Of a stretch of 45,708 nucleotides of DNA, positions 23,239 to 31,461 are shown piece by piece. The translations under genes and the position numbers were made by a program. Position 1 is the stretch's first letter; each line of letters starts with the position of its first letter. Source of the stretch: Erythrobacteraceae bacterium (GTDB lineage Bacteria > Pseudomonadota > Alphaproteobacteria > Sphingomonadales > Sphingomonadaceae); NCBI GenBank assembly GCA_027487015.1, contig JAIYEK010000294.1, positions 1 through 45,708 on the forward strand, in the 5' to 3' direction. The notes beneath the pieces were generated by a model. It was not told the origin of the DNA. It searched no databases and was given only the letters and a program-made list of their open reading frames with translations.

Positions 23239-24887
23239 CAGGCAGCCTCCGCAACTCTGACGGGCGCGGCGATCTCGTAGAAGAAATCAAGGGCGTCGAA
23301 CCGGTAGGCATCGAGCAGTAGATCGTTGTCCTCGGCGAGCCGCACACGTTCGGCCGCCACGTCCAGCCTAGGGAAGAGATAGTAGTCGAAGGGCTGCCGG
23401 TTGCTGGCGTCCATGCGGACCACCAGGGTGATGTCGGGCATCTTGGAGGTGTCGAAGCGGATCTTCCAGCGCAGCAGACCCGTCGGCGTGGGCGTGCAAC
23501 GGACGATGACGACGGACAGGCTGAACTCATCGTTCACGATGACCCGGTCAGTCTCCAGATCCTGCCATGCTTCGCTCCCTTGGGCCTTCAGGCCTTCAAG
23601 CACCTCGCGAAGAATGTCCGGGTGCAGGCGACGCAGCGCACGATTGACGGCAAGGTAGCGATAGTCGCGATCCGGGGAATACCCGACCAGGCTATAGGCT
23701 CGCAGCAAGCTTCCAAACCGCGACGAATAGGCGCTGCTGGAGGGCAGGCCTTCACATTCGTCGATGATGATCCCCGAGAGCAGGCCCTTGCTTTCGTAGA
23801 CCGTGCGCAATGCATCGATCATTTCGGCATCGGACAGCCTGAAGGACCGTGCGCCGATGAGCGCCTGCGCCGCATCGAACAGGTCCCGCTCGACGATGGC
23901 TTCGAACGCGCCGGGGCTGCGGATCCACATTTCGGGGTCGTTGCGGACCCGCTTCTTCTTCAGCTTGAACGACTGCCGGTTCCACACGTTGTCGCCGACG
24001 TACTTGCCGTTGATGAGGAGCTGATGGACCGTGCCGCGCGTCCACGGCCGCCCCAAATCGGTGACAATACCCCTGCCGTTGAGGTCATCGGCGATTTCGC
24101 GCTCGCTCAGCCCATCATGGACGAAAGCGGCGTAGACGCTGCGAACGACGGCGATTTCCTCATCCGGGCCGGGCGTCAAAATCACGCGGTCGGTCTGAAT
24201 ACTCTTGTGTTCGCCCCGCGAGAGCACGCCCTTGGTCGTGCCCGTTTCATCGATCAAGGTCCGGCGAAGCCCGAACCCGGCAGGTCCGCCTTGACGGTAT
24301 CCCTTCTCGATCAACCGTCCCTGCCCGGCGAAAACCTTGGTCGACAGCTCCCGGCTGTACTCCCCGGCCATCGCGCGCTTGACGCCTTTCACAATGGTCG
24401 AGACCGGGCTCCCGTCATTCTCGAACTGCTCCGCGCAATATTGCACGGCGATCCCGGCACGCTTGCAGATGTACTCGTAGTAGGCGCTTTCGTCGGCGTC
24501 CTGGAACCGGCCCCAGCGACTGATGTCATAGACCAGAACCATGGTGTAATCGGCGGCGCCACTCTGAACGTCGTCGATCAGCTGCTTGAGTGCGTCGCGC
24601 CCTTCGATCTTCAGCCCGCTTTTGCCGGCGTCTGCATAGGTCCGCACGATCTCGATCCCGCGCGCCGCAGCATAATGCCGGATCGCATCGGCCTGGTTCT
24701 CGGTCGAGTATTTCTGATGGTCAGTCGACATGCGAACATATTCGGCCGCGCGCACGAGCCGCGGCGCCTGTTCCCTGCCGTCACTGTCGTCGTAGCCCCA
24801 ATCCTTCAATTTCCGCCCTTTCAATAACGATGCTGCCGTGGCCAGGGCGACCAACCGCTGCAGCGCGAACCACGGACACTCCGCCAT
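23238..24887 (-). CDS. Large serine recombinase
   Basis: The 549-aa protein carries a serine resolvase/invertase catalytic domain: AAEYVRMSTDHQKYSTENQADAI with catalytic S54 and R52, then DAGKSG and VLVYDISRWGRFQD. A recombinase domain follows (AGFGLRRTL, SEREIADDLNGRGI, WTRGTVHQLLINGKYVGDNVW). The C-terminal part (about 330-549) lacks the zinc ribbon seen in many phage integrases. It is first in an operon with two ParB-like genes. The start ATG 24887 gives about 40 residues before the catalytic core and lacks a strong ribosome binding site. The island is integrated by the tyrosine integrase, so this enzyme probably serves a nested element or another rearrangement. Confidence 0.88.
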   Translation of the reverse strand: MAECPWFALQRLVALATAASLLKGRKLKDWGYDDSDGREQAPRLVRAAEYVRMSTDHQKYSTENQADAIRHYAAARGIEIVRTYADAGKSGLKIEGRDALKQLIDDVQSGAADYTMVLVYDISRWGRFQDADESAYYEYICKRAGIAVQYCAEQFENDGSPVSTIVKGVKRAMAGEYSRELSTKVFAGQGRLIEKGYRQGGPAGFGLRRTLIDETGTTKGVLSRGEHKSIQTDRVILTPGPDEEIAVVRSVYAAFVHDGLSEREIADDLNGRGIVTDLGRPWTRGTVHQLLINGKYVGDNVWNRQSFKLKKKRVRNDPEMWIRSPGAFEAIVERDLFDAAQALIGARSFRLSDAEMIDALRTVYESKGLLSGIIIDECEGLPSSSAYSSRFGSLLRAYSLVGYSPDRDYRYLAVNRALRRLHPDILREVLEGLKAQGSEAWQDLETDRVIVNDEFSLSVVIVRCTPTPTGLLRWKIRFDTSKMPDITLVVRMDASNRQPFDYYLFPRLDVAAERVRLAEDNDLLLDAYRFDALDFFYEIAAPVRVAEAA

Positions 24888-24927
24888 CCCCGCACTTTCA
24901 CCAGTGTAGGCCGGAGAGGAGCGGAAG

Positions 24928-25554
24928 ATGTTGCCGAAAAAGGGCAGGAAGTTGCCGAAGTGGGAAGGGGTACTGGCAGGACGACAGATCTATGCCGAGA
25001 CCATCGCTCAGCTATTGGAGCGAGAGCACGGCGGAACGCACCGTGCGGTCAAACAAGTGATGAAGCTGACGGGTGCCAGCGAGCGAACCGTCAAGCACTG
25101 GCTTTCCGGTCAGCACGGACCCGATACTGTGTTCTTTCTGCGCCTGGTCACTAGCTCACCAGTGATCAGGGCATTCGTGATCGGGCTCATCGAAAGCTCG
25201 CAGGGGGCGGCCGATGATCGGCACGGAGTGGATCAAAAAGCTGCTCGCCGATCATTAAAGGCGTCCGATATGCAGCCGCTGCGGCAGGATCGTCGCCAGA
25301 ATGACCGTATAAATGACCCTAAAACTGACCCTATAAATGACCCAATAACCGATGCGCTGAGCGAGCGGCAGCGCTGGTTTCTTGGCCGAGTCGCGGCAGG
25401 CCATCGGTGCCGTGCAGCGGACATTTGTGGCCACTGGAAGGTCAGTGCAAAAACCGCGCGACGGGATATCGCCGCGCTGAGCGCAATGGGCTTGATCAGC
25501 TTCACAGGTGCGCGCCGCAACGGACGCTACAGGTCTGCTTCTGGGGGAGGATAG
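24928..25554 (+). CDS. Putative DNA-binding protein with two HTH-like regions
   Basis: The 208-aa protein has an N-terminal HTH-like region (RAVKQVMKLTGASERTVKHWLSGQHGPD) and a C-terminal winged-helix region of DeoR type (ERQRWFLGRVAAGHRCRAADICGHWKVSAKTARRDIAALSAMGLI). The two are joined by a linker with a repeated NDP-type tetrapeptide encoded by a 12-bp tandem repeat. GGAGAGGAGCGGAAG precedes ATG 24928. It is divergent from the recombinase operon by 40 bp and may regulate it. The repeated linker looks disordered. Confidence 0.75.
   Translation: MLPKKGRKLPKWEGVLAGRQIYAETIAQLLEREHGGTHRAVKQVMKLTGASERTVKHWLSGQHGPDTVFFLRLVTSSPVIRAFVIGLIESSQGAADDRHGVDQKAARRSLKASDMQPLRQDRRQNDRINDPKTDPINDPITDALSERQRWFLGRVAAGHRCRAADICGHWKVSAKTARRDIAALSAMGLISFTGARRNGRYRSASGGG
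25299..25350 (+). repeat. 12-bp in-frame tandem repeat, about 4.3 copies
   Basis: Successive units are GAATGACCGTAT, AAATGACCCTAA, AACTGACCCTAT and AAATGACCCAAT, followed by a degraded AACCGATG. They are AT-rich compared with the surrounding gene and encode NDRI-NDPK-TDPI-NDPI. The unit keeps the reading frame. It could be a linker of variable length or a cluster of binding sites (iteron- or parS-like) inside the gene. Confidence 0.75.
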
Positions 25555-25643
25555 TCCGGGCCGATTTTCAACCGGTCGTAGGCGCCAAGACCCATAGAAA
25601 GTGGAGAGGGAGGGTGGTGTCGAACTCAGCGAAGGAGATCGAC

Positions 25644-26330
25644 ATGCCCCTCTATCCCATCGATATCGAAAAGCGCCTGAAGGCCCTGCAGCGCCAAGCG
25701 CGGTACGAAGCGGAAGGCGCGCCCTACGTCATCTATGCCCTTCTCGATCCTGGTGAGCCCGGTCTGCCGTTTACCGAGGGTCCGTTCAACGGCATACCGT
25801 TCTATGTTGGGCAGAGCTGCGAAATCGAGCGTCGACTACGCCGGCATTTCCGAAAGTCGCAGAAACTCAACCCGGACTGCCAAATGGTCCATCGGCACAT
25901 AGCTCGGTTGTTCGCGCTCGGCCGATTGCCCCGGCTTGCCATTCTCGAGACGACCCAGACGCGCAGCCAAAGCCTGATGGCTGAATTGCGGTGGGGGCAG
26001 CACCTAATGCGCGCGGGGTTTCAGCTGACCAACACGAGCGCCGACATCGAACGGGTCATAAGCCACACTGAGTTGGAGGCATGGTTGGACTTTCGGCGCT
26101 CCTCGATGCTCGCCAGCGAGGCGGCGCAAGAAGGTGCGATGATCGTCCATAAATGTAACTGTGGTCATGTGGACCGGTGGATCGACCCGGCAGATTACGC
26201 GGCATGCTGGTCGAAGCGCCTTAGGGTCTGCAAAATTGCGATGCGGACCCAGCAATGCCCAGGGTGCGGCGAGGCATGCATTTGGTCGCTTGAAGATCGC
26301 GAACTTCTGTCGGCGTACTTTACCAATTGA
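25644..26330 (+). CDS. GIY-YIG-like nuclease domain with C-terminal zinc-binding region
   Basis: The 228-aa protein has a GIY-YIG-like core: YVIY at residues 28-31, FYVG at 53-56, an arginine in EIERRLRRHF just after, and a later glutamate in LMAELRWGQHL near 113. The C-terminus carries a treble-clef-like set of cysteines (HKCNCGH, then CPGCGEAC), so it likely binds zinc. Start ATG 25644 has AAGGAG 6 nt upstream; the track start at 25407 lies inside the previous gene. It precedes the J-like gene by 53 bp on the same strand and may be part of the chaperone-restriction locus. Confidence 0.7.
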   Translation: MPLYPIDIEKRLKALQRQARYEAEGAPYVIYALLDPGEPGLPFTEGPFNGIPFYVGQSCEIERRLRRHFRKSQKLNPDCQMVHRHIARLFALGRLPRLAILETTQTRSQSLMAELRWGQHLMRAGFQLTNTSADIERVISHTELEAWLDFRRSSMLASEAAQEGAMIVHKCNCGHVDRWIDPADYAACWSKRLRVCKIAMRTQQCPGCGEACIWSLEDRELLSAYFTN

Positions 26331-26383
26331 AATCCATAGCGCATTATCCTTTGTGTCGAGGATGAGATCGAGGATGTAAAATT

Positions 26384-28438
26384 GTGATTGGCTTGCTCGA
26401 CAATCCCTTCGCAGTCCTCGGTGTCACGCCTCGATCATCCAAGGCCGAGATACACGATGCAGTCGAAGACGCCCTTCTCGATGCTGAGGGCGTCGAAGAA
26501 GAGCGGCGGTTAGAGATCGCTAGGCAGGCCCTGATTTCACCGAATGAGCGCCTCAAGGCGGAATTGGGCTTTCTTCTTGAGCTTCGGCCCGCTGAGGCGC
26601 GAAAGGCGCTCCGGGCAAGAACGTATGCAGACTGGCGCGGCGTTGCACGGGATGCGGCGGGGATTTCCGGCCTCAACGCGCTGGTGGAGGCAATCTGTAA
26701 GGCCCCGGATATCCAATCTTTCGATGGCCCCTTCCGCGATCTTATAGGGGGCTGGGGGTGCATCAACGAGAGGAACATTGCTCAACAAATCAACGAGGAA
26801 CGGGCAATATCTGGGTTTACCGAGGTCCAGATTGCTGACGTTCGCGCGTCGTTGGCGGACCTTCGCACCCATCACGCATCGCGAACCATCGAAACCCTCG
26901 AGAAACTTGGCAGCGCGCCGCGGTATCTAGCAGATTTGCTCGTTTCGACCCTCAAGCCTGAGGGCAAAAGCCGCGAAGCGTTTGTGACTGCTGCCCTTGA
27001 TTCCTACGCCAATCGCGTGGGTGGCGCATTGGTCAGCGGCGCAGATCGGGTCTTGGCGACGCTGGAGACATACTCAGTTAGCGGCGAAGACGCCGATTTT
27101 GCAACGTTTGAGCAAGCACTTGAAGCGTGGGATGTTCTTGCACAGCCACTGCAAATCGCGGCCGAGGCCAAGGGCGCGGATGAGGAAAACTCAAAAGCGC
27201 TGTACGAGCAGATCCGCTCCGTCGCCATCGATCTCGCTAATGACGAAGATCGACACCACGAGGCACTCAAGATCACGAGCCTTTCGCAGCGGATTTTCGC
27301 TGAACTGCCGGGCGCCGTTGAGTTCCTGAAAAAGGACGCGCGCACGCTAAATGATGTGATCGCGAGCAAAACCCGGGACAAGCATCTGTTGCCTTTGGCT
27401 TTGGCGTTGGAACAGGCGCGCGAAGATCTTGCGGCGACCAGTCGCCAGTTGTCAGCCCACGGTTTCTCGGCATCTGCACCCAAGCCGGTTGGGCCCATCT
27501 GGTCAGCCTACGTCGGCCTTTTGTCTCGCGAAGTGGAGAAGGAAATTCGGGACATCGGCGCGAACCTGGTGCGCAACCTCTCGATCACGCTGTTCAACGA
27601 CAGGCAAGAGCCTGTTCAGGCAAAAATGCTGACCTCACAGCTAGCTGCTGATTCCGACTGGTTCTCGGCCGACGTCCGCACCCAGATAGAAGACGACGAT
27701 AGCTACCTCAATCGGAGCGTGAAGCTTCAAGAACTGCTCGCAGCGATGAAGCGGGAAGATTGGGGGCAGGCCAAGACCCTCTGTGAATCCCTCATACGTG
27801 TGTCGCCTGCTTCCGAGCTCGACGGCCTTCGGAAAATCGAAGCCGTGATCGATGAGAAGCGCAGGTCCCGCAATATCAGCAGGCTTGTCTGGGGCGGGAT
27901 CGCAGCGGCGGTGGTTGGCGGCGTCGTGCTGAATCAAAATGACCGCCCGGCGTACGAAGAGCCAGCTTATGAGGGTCCGTACATTGCGGAAGAGGAAATC
28001 GCGGCGCCCTCCGCCCAAGACGAGGAAAACGAGATAATCGTCAGGCAGGATTCTTCCGATGAAGAAGTGATGCCTTCCACATATCCGGTAGCGCCGCTCT
28101 CGCGTGCTGAGCTTCGCTACTGCCTTAGGCAATCTGAGAGGTTGGATCTCGCCCGAGATCTTGTTGACAGCTTTAGCCAGCAGACCCGATTTAACGCAGC
28201 GGTCTCAGATTTCAATTCGCGCTGCTCAAGCTTTAGATATGACGAAGCTGACATGTCGGTCGTAAGAGCTGAAATCTCTGCAATGCGCGATAGATTGAGA
28301 TCCGAGGCGGCCGAAATTGTCGGCGCAAACAGCATAGCCACGCCACCAATCTACACAGCTCCCTCAAGCAGTCCTTCGTACGAAGAACCTGCTTCCGACT
28401 TCGATGAGACGTTCGGTGTGGAAGATAATGGTCGATAG
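26384..28438 (+). CDS. Membrane-anchored J-like protein without HPD motif
   Basis: The 684-aa protein begins with a J-domain-like fold (NPFAVLGVTPRSSKAEIHDAVEDALLDAEG, helices to about residue 65), but the HPD tripeptide needed to stimulate Hsp70 ATPase is absent. A long helical region (about 80-490) follows. One transmembrane segment lies near 500-520 (LVWGGIAAAVVGGVVL), then an acidic, low-complexity stretch (EEPAYEGPYIAEEE) and a C-terminal helical domain. Start is GTG 26384 with a modest AGG upstream. It is first in a series with GrpE-like and Hsp70 genes. It probably recruits or regulates the Hsp70 at the membrane in a non-canonical way. Confidence 0.72.
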   Translation: MIGLLDNPFAVLGVTPRSSKAEIHDAVEDALLDAEGVEEERRLEIARQALISPNERLKAELGFLLELRPAEARKALRARTYADWRGVARDAAGISGLNALVEAICKAPDIQSFDGPFRDLIGGWGCINERNIAQQINEERAISGFTEVQIADVRASLADLRTHHASRTIETLEKLGSAPRYLADLLVSTLKPEGKSREAFVTAALDSYANRVGGALVSGADRVLATLETYSVSGEDADFATFEQALEAWDVLAQPLQIAAEAKGADEENSKALYEQIRSVAIDLANDEDRHHEALKITSLSQRIFAELPGAVEFLKKDARTLNDVIASKTRDKHLLPLALALEQAREDLAATSRQLSAHGFSASAPKPVGPIWSAYVGLLSREVEKEIRDIGANLVRNLSITLFNDRQEPVQAKMLTSQLAADSDWFSADVRTQIEDDDSYLNRSVKLQELLAAMKREDWGQAKTLCESLIRVSPASELDGLRKIEAVIDEKRRSRNISRLVWGGIAAAVVGGVVLNQNDRPAYEEPAYEGPYIAEEEIAAPSAQDEENEIIVRQDSSDEEVMPSTYPVAPLSRAELRYCLRQSERLDLARDLVDSFSQQTRFNAAVSDFNSRCSSFRYDEADMSVVRAEISAMRDRLRSEAAEIVGANSIATPPIYTAPSSSPSYEEPASDFDETFGVEDNGR

Positions 28439-28462
28439 TAACATCTCGGGAGAAGTTGCGTC

Positions 28463-28849
28463 ATGAGTTCGGAAAGAGCTGTTTCTGCCCCCGACGAGGT
28501 GGCTATCTCCGAGATGGCAGTCGATTTTTGGAAGTTGCTGCGCATCTCGGATCGAATGTTGGTGAGTCTGCCTGATGAGAGGCGCACGAGGTTTGCAGCA
28601 CAAACGAGGTTCTCGGCGGGCCGCTTGGAGCAGCATCTGGACGCACTCGATATCAGTCTGGCGACCTTCGAAGGTCAGGTGTTCGGTCCCGAGCTTCCCG
28701 CAATCGCAATCAATGCCGACGATATTGAAAGTGACCCGGCGCCAATCGTCGAGTCTGTTGTCGAGCCTGCCGTGATTTGGAGAGGCAGGGTAATCCAGAA
28801 CGCCAAAGTGATTTTGAAGGGGAGCAACGTCGATGTATCTCGGGATTGA
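28463..28849 (+). CDS. GrpE-like nucleotide exchange factor (short)
   Basis: The 128-aa protein sits between the J-like and Hsp70 genes. Its C-terminal half (VEPAVIWRGRVIQNAKVILKG) resembles the GrpE beta domain, where a GYxLxDRVLRPAxV-type strand pair contacts Hsp70. The N-terminal helices (MAVDFWKLLRISDRML, RLEQHLDALDIS) are much shorter than in E. coli GrpE. GGGAG lies 10 nt before ATG 28463. Its last 17 bp overlap the Hsp70 start, implying coupled synthesis. The assignment leans on context and one weak block. Confidence 0.55.
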   Translation: MSSERAVSAPDEVAISEMAVDFWKLLRISDRMLVSLPDERRTRFAAQTRFSAGRLEQHLDALDISLATFEGQVFGPELPAIAINADDIESDPAPIVESVVEPAVIWRGRVIQNAKVILKGSNVDVSRD

Positions 28850-31343
28850 TCTGGGCACGTCGAACTCGGCGGTGGTAGGCGTTGATGATGCCGGTGTCCG
28901 GCTCTTCAAGACCAGTGATGGTAAGGATGTTCTGGCGAGTGTCCTTTATTTCGACCGTGGTGGACGCATGTCCGTCGGCACGAGAGCCTATGCTCAGTTG
29001 GAGCTTGCACCCGACAAGGTCGCGCACGGTTTTAAGCGGCTTATGGGAACATCCAGCACGATTGAACTGGCAGGAGCGGGCAAGTCTTTGACCCCAGAAC
29101 AAGCCAGTGCTGAAGTCATCCGTGAATTGCTCCGGCAAGTCGAAGCCGAGACCGGCGCCCGGGATGTTACCGGCGCGATCATCACCATTCCGGCCGCGTT
29201 CGATCAGATGCAGTCAGAAGCGACCATCCGGGCCGCGCATGAAGCAGGTCTTGCCAAGGTTGGATTGCTGCAAGAACCGGTTGCAGCAGCAATGGCTGCC
29301 CTTGAGGGCGCAGCACGCCGCGATGGCCGATTCCTCATCTATGATCTTGGCGGCGGGACCTTCGACCTGGCCCTCGTTGAAGCGACTGGCGGTGCGGTCA
29401 ACGTCATCGCGCATGAAGGCATCAAGATGCTTGGCGGAAGAGACTTCGACCGCACTATCGTCGATTCCATCATTCGCCCGTGGCTGAATGCAAATTTCCG
29501 CCTTCCGGAAAATCTGGCGTCGGATGATCGATACAAGCGCCTTTTGGCCGTCATGCGCAACAAGGGCGAGCTGGCCAAGATCGAACTCTCCACGCGGGAT
29601 CAGGCGGTGATCTATCTCAGCGAAGATGACGCCCGGACCGACGACCTGGGTGGCAATCCCATTTACGTCGAGGTCGAAATCTCGAGGGCACAGTATGAGG
29701 ATCTGATCAAGGATCGGATCATTGAAACCATTGAGCTTTCTCGAAAAATCCTCAAAGATAATGGCCTTACCCATGAGGATATCGACCGTGTAGTCTTCAT
29801 TGGCGGTCCGTCGAAAACTCCGGTCATTCGCGACATGGTCAGCCGTGAACTCGGTATTCCCGCAGACCACAAGATTGACCCTATGACCGCAGTTGCACGC
29901 GGTGCTGCGATTTTCAGCGAGAGTCGCGACTGGTCGGTCGAGAAGGGGCAGAAGAAATCAGCCCGCGGCGCAGTTGCGACGACCGGGGACTTCAAAGCGC
30001 GCGTGGTTTTTACGGCCAGGTCTGCAGATGATCGGGCAAGGTTGCGGGTAGAGGCCGAGACAGGGACTGGGGAATACAAATTCAAAGTCCTGGGTCCAGA
30101 TGGCTACGATAGTGGCTGGGCGCCTCTGGATGAAAAGGCTTCCATGACCGTGCCTCTCAACAAGCCGGGCAGACATGTTTTCACTGTCCAGATTGAGGAT
30201 GCTGGCGGCCAGAGGGTCTGCGAAGATCAGATTGTTGAAATCACCCGCACGGAAGCTTCCGCGGCTGCAATCCATGCCACCCAAACAGTGTCGGTAAAGA
30301 TCGCCGAGGGCCCCGCTTCCGAAAGAAGGAACGTGCTTCACCCCCTCATTAAAAGGGGATCGCCCTTGCCAATAGAGGGAACGGAAATCTTGCGTCTGCG
30401 CGAAAAGATGCGTGGTGGAACCCCTGGCAGGTTCGATGTTGAGCTTTTCAACCACGCTGACGGCGTGAACGATCCCGAGCTCAATCTTGCGATTGGTGTG
30501 TTTCGCATCCTAGCCGATGACATCCTCGATCCCGGAGAGATCGCTGAGGCAGGTACTGAAGTTCACATTCATTGGAAGATGGATGACAATGGCCTTATAA
30601 GGTGCTCTGTCGCCATCCCTGACCTGCAAGTCCACCTTCAAGACAAGTCCTTTTACGTTCCCCAGGCGGGTCAGGATCGTTTTGACGGCGAGGAAGGTGC
30701 GGCCTTGGCCGAGAGCAAGCTCGTCGATGCGGAGGGAGCCATCGAAGAAGCGCGGTCGGCCATGGGCGGCGAGCCTAAGCTCGAGCAATTGAAGCGGCGT
30801 CTCTCACGACAGAAGGAGTTGCTAGCCAATTCCAGCGATGCAGAAGCCCGGCGGTCCGTGACTGAGGAGGCTCTTCATGTGCAGCAGGAGTTGGCGCGCC
30901 TGAAGGAGGCCCCTGAACACCGCCGTGCCGTCCTTCTTCAGGAAATTGAGCACATCGAAGATGGCATCTCCGACCTTATTGAAACGATGGATCCCGCTAC
31001 CGTCGAAAGGCTCAACACCTTGCTCCGGTCGGCGCGCGAGGAGATCAGCAACGAAAACTGGTCGGGCGTGCGCCAGTTGGTCCAGCAGGCGCGCACTGTC
31101 TTCCAGCGATCGCTGTATGAGCAGCCGGCATTCATTTTTGCCATGTTCGAGCGGCTTGCAGCGGAGCGGCATTCTGCCCTCGACAAGGACCTCCACGACC
31201 GCTTGGTAGACCAAGGCTGGACAGCGGTTGAGCAGCAAGACGTCGAGAGTGTCCGGGAGGTGCTTGGCATGATTGTTCGCAACCGCATGCCAAATGAGTC
31301 CGAGAGCAGTGGCGTCACGATGCTTGCCGGGCTCATGCGCTGA
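28833..31343 (+). CDS. Hsp70 (DnaK-like) with divergent coiled-coil C-terminus
   Basis: This 836-aa protein has a complete Hsp70 ATPase domain (1 to about 370): GIDLGTSNSAV phosphate 1, IYDLGGGTFDLAL phosphate 2, VVFIGGPSKTPVI adenosine motif, and a connect-like region. The remainder differs from housekeeping DnaK. There is an Ig-like beta segment (about 390-470), a substrate-binding-like beta region (about 480-610), then a long predicted coiled coil (about 620-760) and helical end. It lacks the usual disordered EEVD-like tail. It is about 200 residues longer than DnaK. Operon partners are J-like and GrpE-like genes, so this is a self-contained chaperone unit, perhaps dedicated to the restriction proteins that follow. 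Confidence 0.88.
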   Translation: MYLGIDLGTSNSAVVGVDDAGVRLFKTSDGKDVLASVLYFDRGGRMSVGTRAYAQLELAPDKVAHGFKRLMGTSSTIELAGAGKSLTPEQASAEVIRELLRQVEAETGARDVTGAIITIPAAFDQMQSEATIRAAHEAGLAKVGLLQEPVAAAMAALEGAARRDGRFLIYDLGGGTFDLALVEATGGAVNVIAHEGIKMLGGRDFDRTIVDSIIRPWLNANFRLPENLASDDRYKRLLAVMRNKGELAKIELSTRDQAVIYLSEDDARTDDLGGNPIYVEVEISRAQYEDLIKDRIIETIELSRKILKDNGLTHEDIDRVVFIGGPSKTPVIRDMVSRELGIPADHKIDPMTAVARGAAIFSESRDWSVEKGQKKSARGAVATTGDFKARVVFTARSADDRARLRVEAETGTGEYKFKVLGPDGYDSGWAPLDEKASMTVPLNKPGRHVFTVQIEDAGGQRVCEDQIVEITRTEASAAAIHATQTVSVKIAEGPASERRNVLHPLIKRGSPLPIEGTEILRLREKMRGGTPGRFDVELFNHADGVNDPELNLAIGVFRILADDILDPGEIAEAGTEVHIHWKMDDNGLIRCSVAIPDLQVHLQDKSFYVPQAGQDRFDGEEGAALAESKLVDAEGAIEEARSAMGGEPKLEQLKRRLSRQKELLANSSDAEARRSVTEEALHVQQELARLKEAPEHRRAVLLQEIEHIEDGISDLIETMDPATVERLNTLLRSAREEISNENWSGVRQLVQQARTVFQRSLYEQPAFIFAMFERLAAERHSALDKDLHDRLVDQGWTAVEQQDVESVREVLGMIVRNRMPNESESSGVTMLAGLMR

Positions 31344-31389
31344 CGCATCCGGCCGTAGCTCAGGCATGGTCCGCCCATGTTGATCCTGA

Positions 31390-31431
31390 TGGCAACGTGC
31401 TGAAGTCACGGGGTAATGGTCATCGTTGCCA
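31390..31431. repeat. 8-bp inverted repeat between Hsp70 and MmeI-like genes
   Basis: TGGCAACG (31390-31397) and CGTTGCCA (31424-31431) are perfect inverted copies 26 bp apart. They fill most of the 118-bp gap before the MmeI-like start and could be an operator for the restriction genes. Confidence 0.45.
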
Positions 31432-31461
31432 GTCATCTCCCCCTGTGCTTTACCACGGGCA

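Noticed and set aside
23580-24827. 415-aa plus-strand ORF opposite the serine recombinase
   Set aside because: The recombinase on the minus strand has its catalytic and DNA-binding motifs intact; the plus frame is a shadow.
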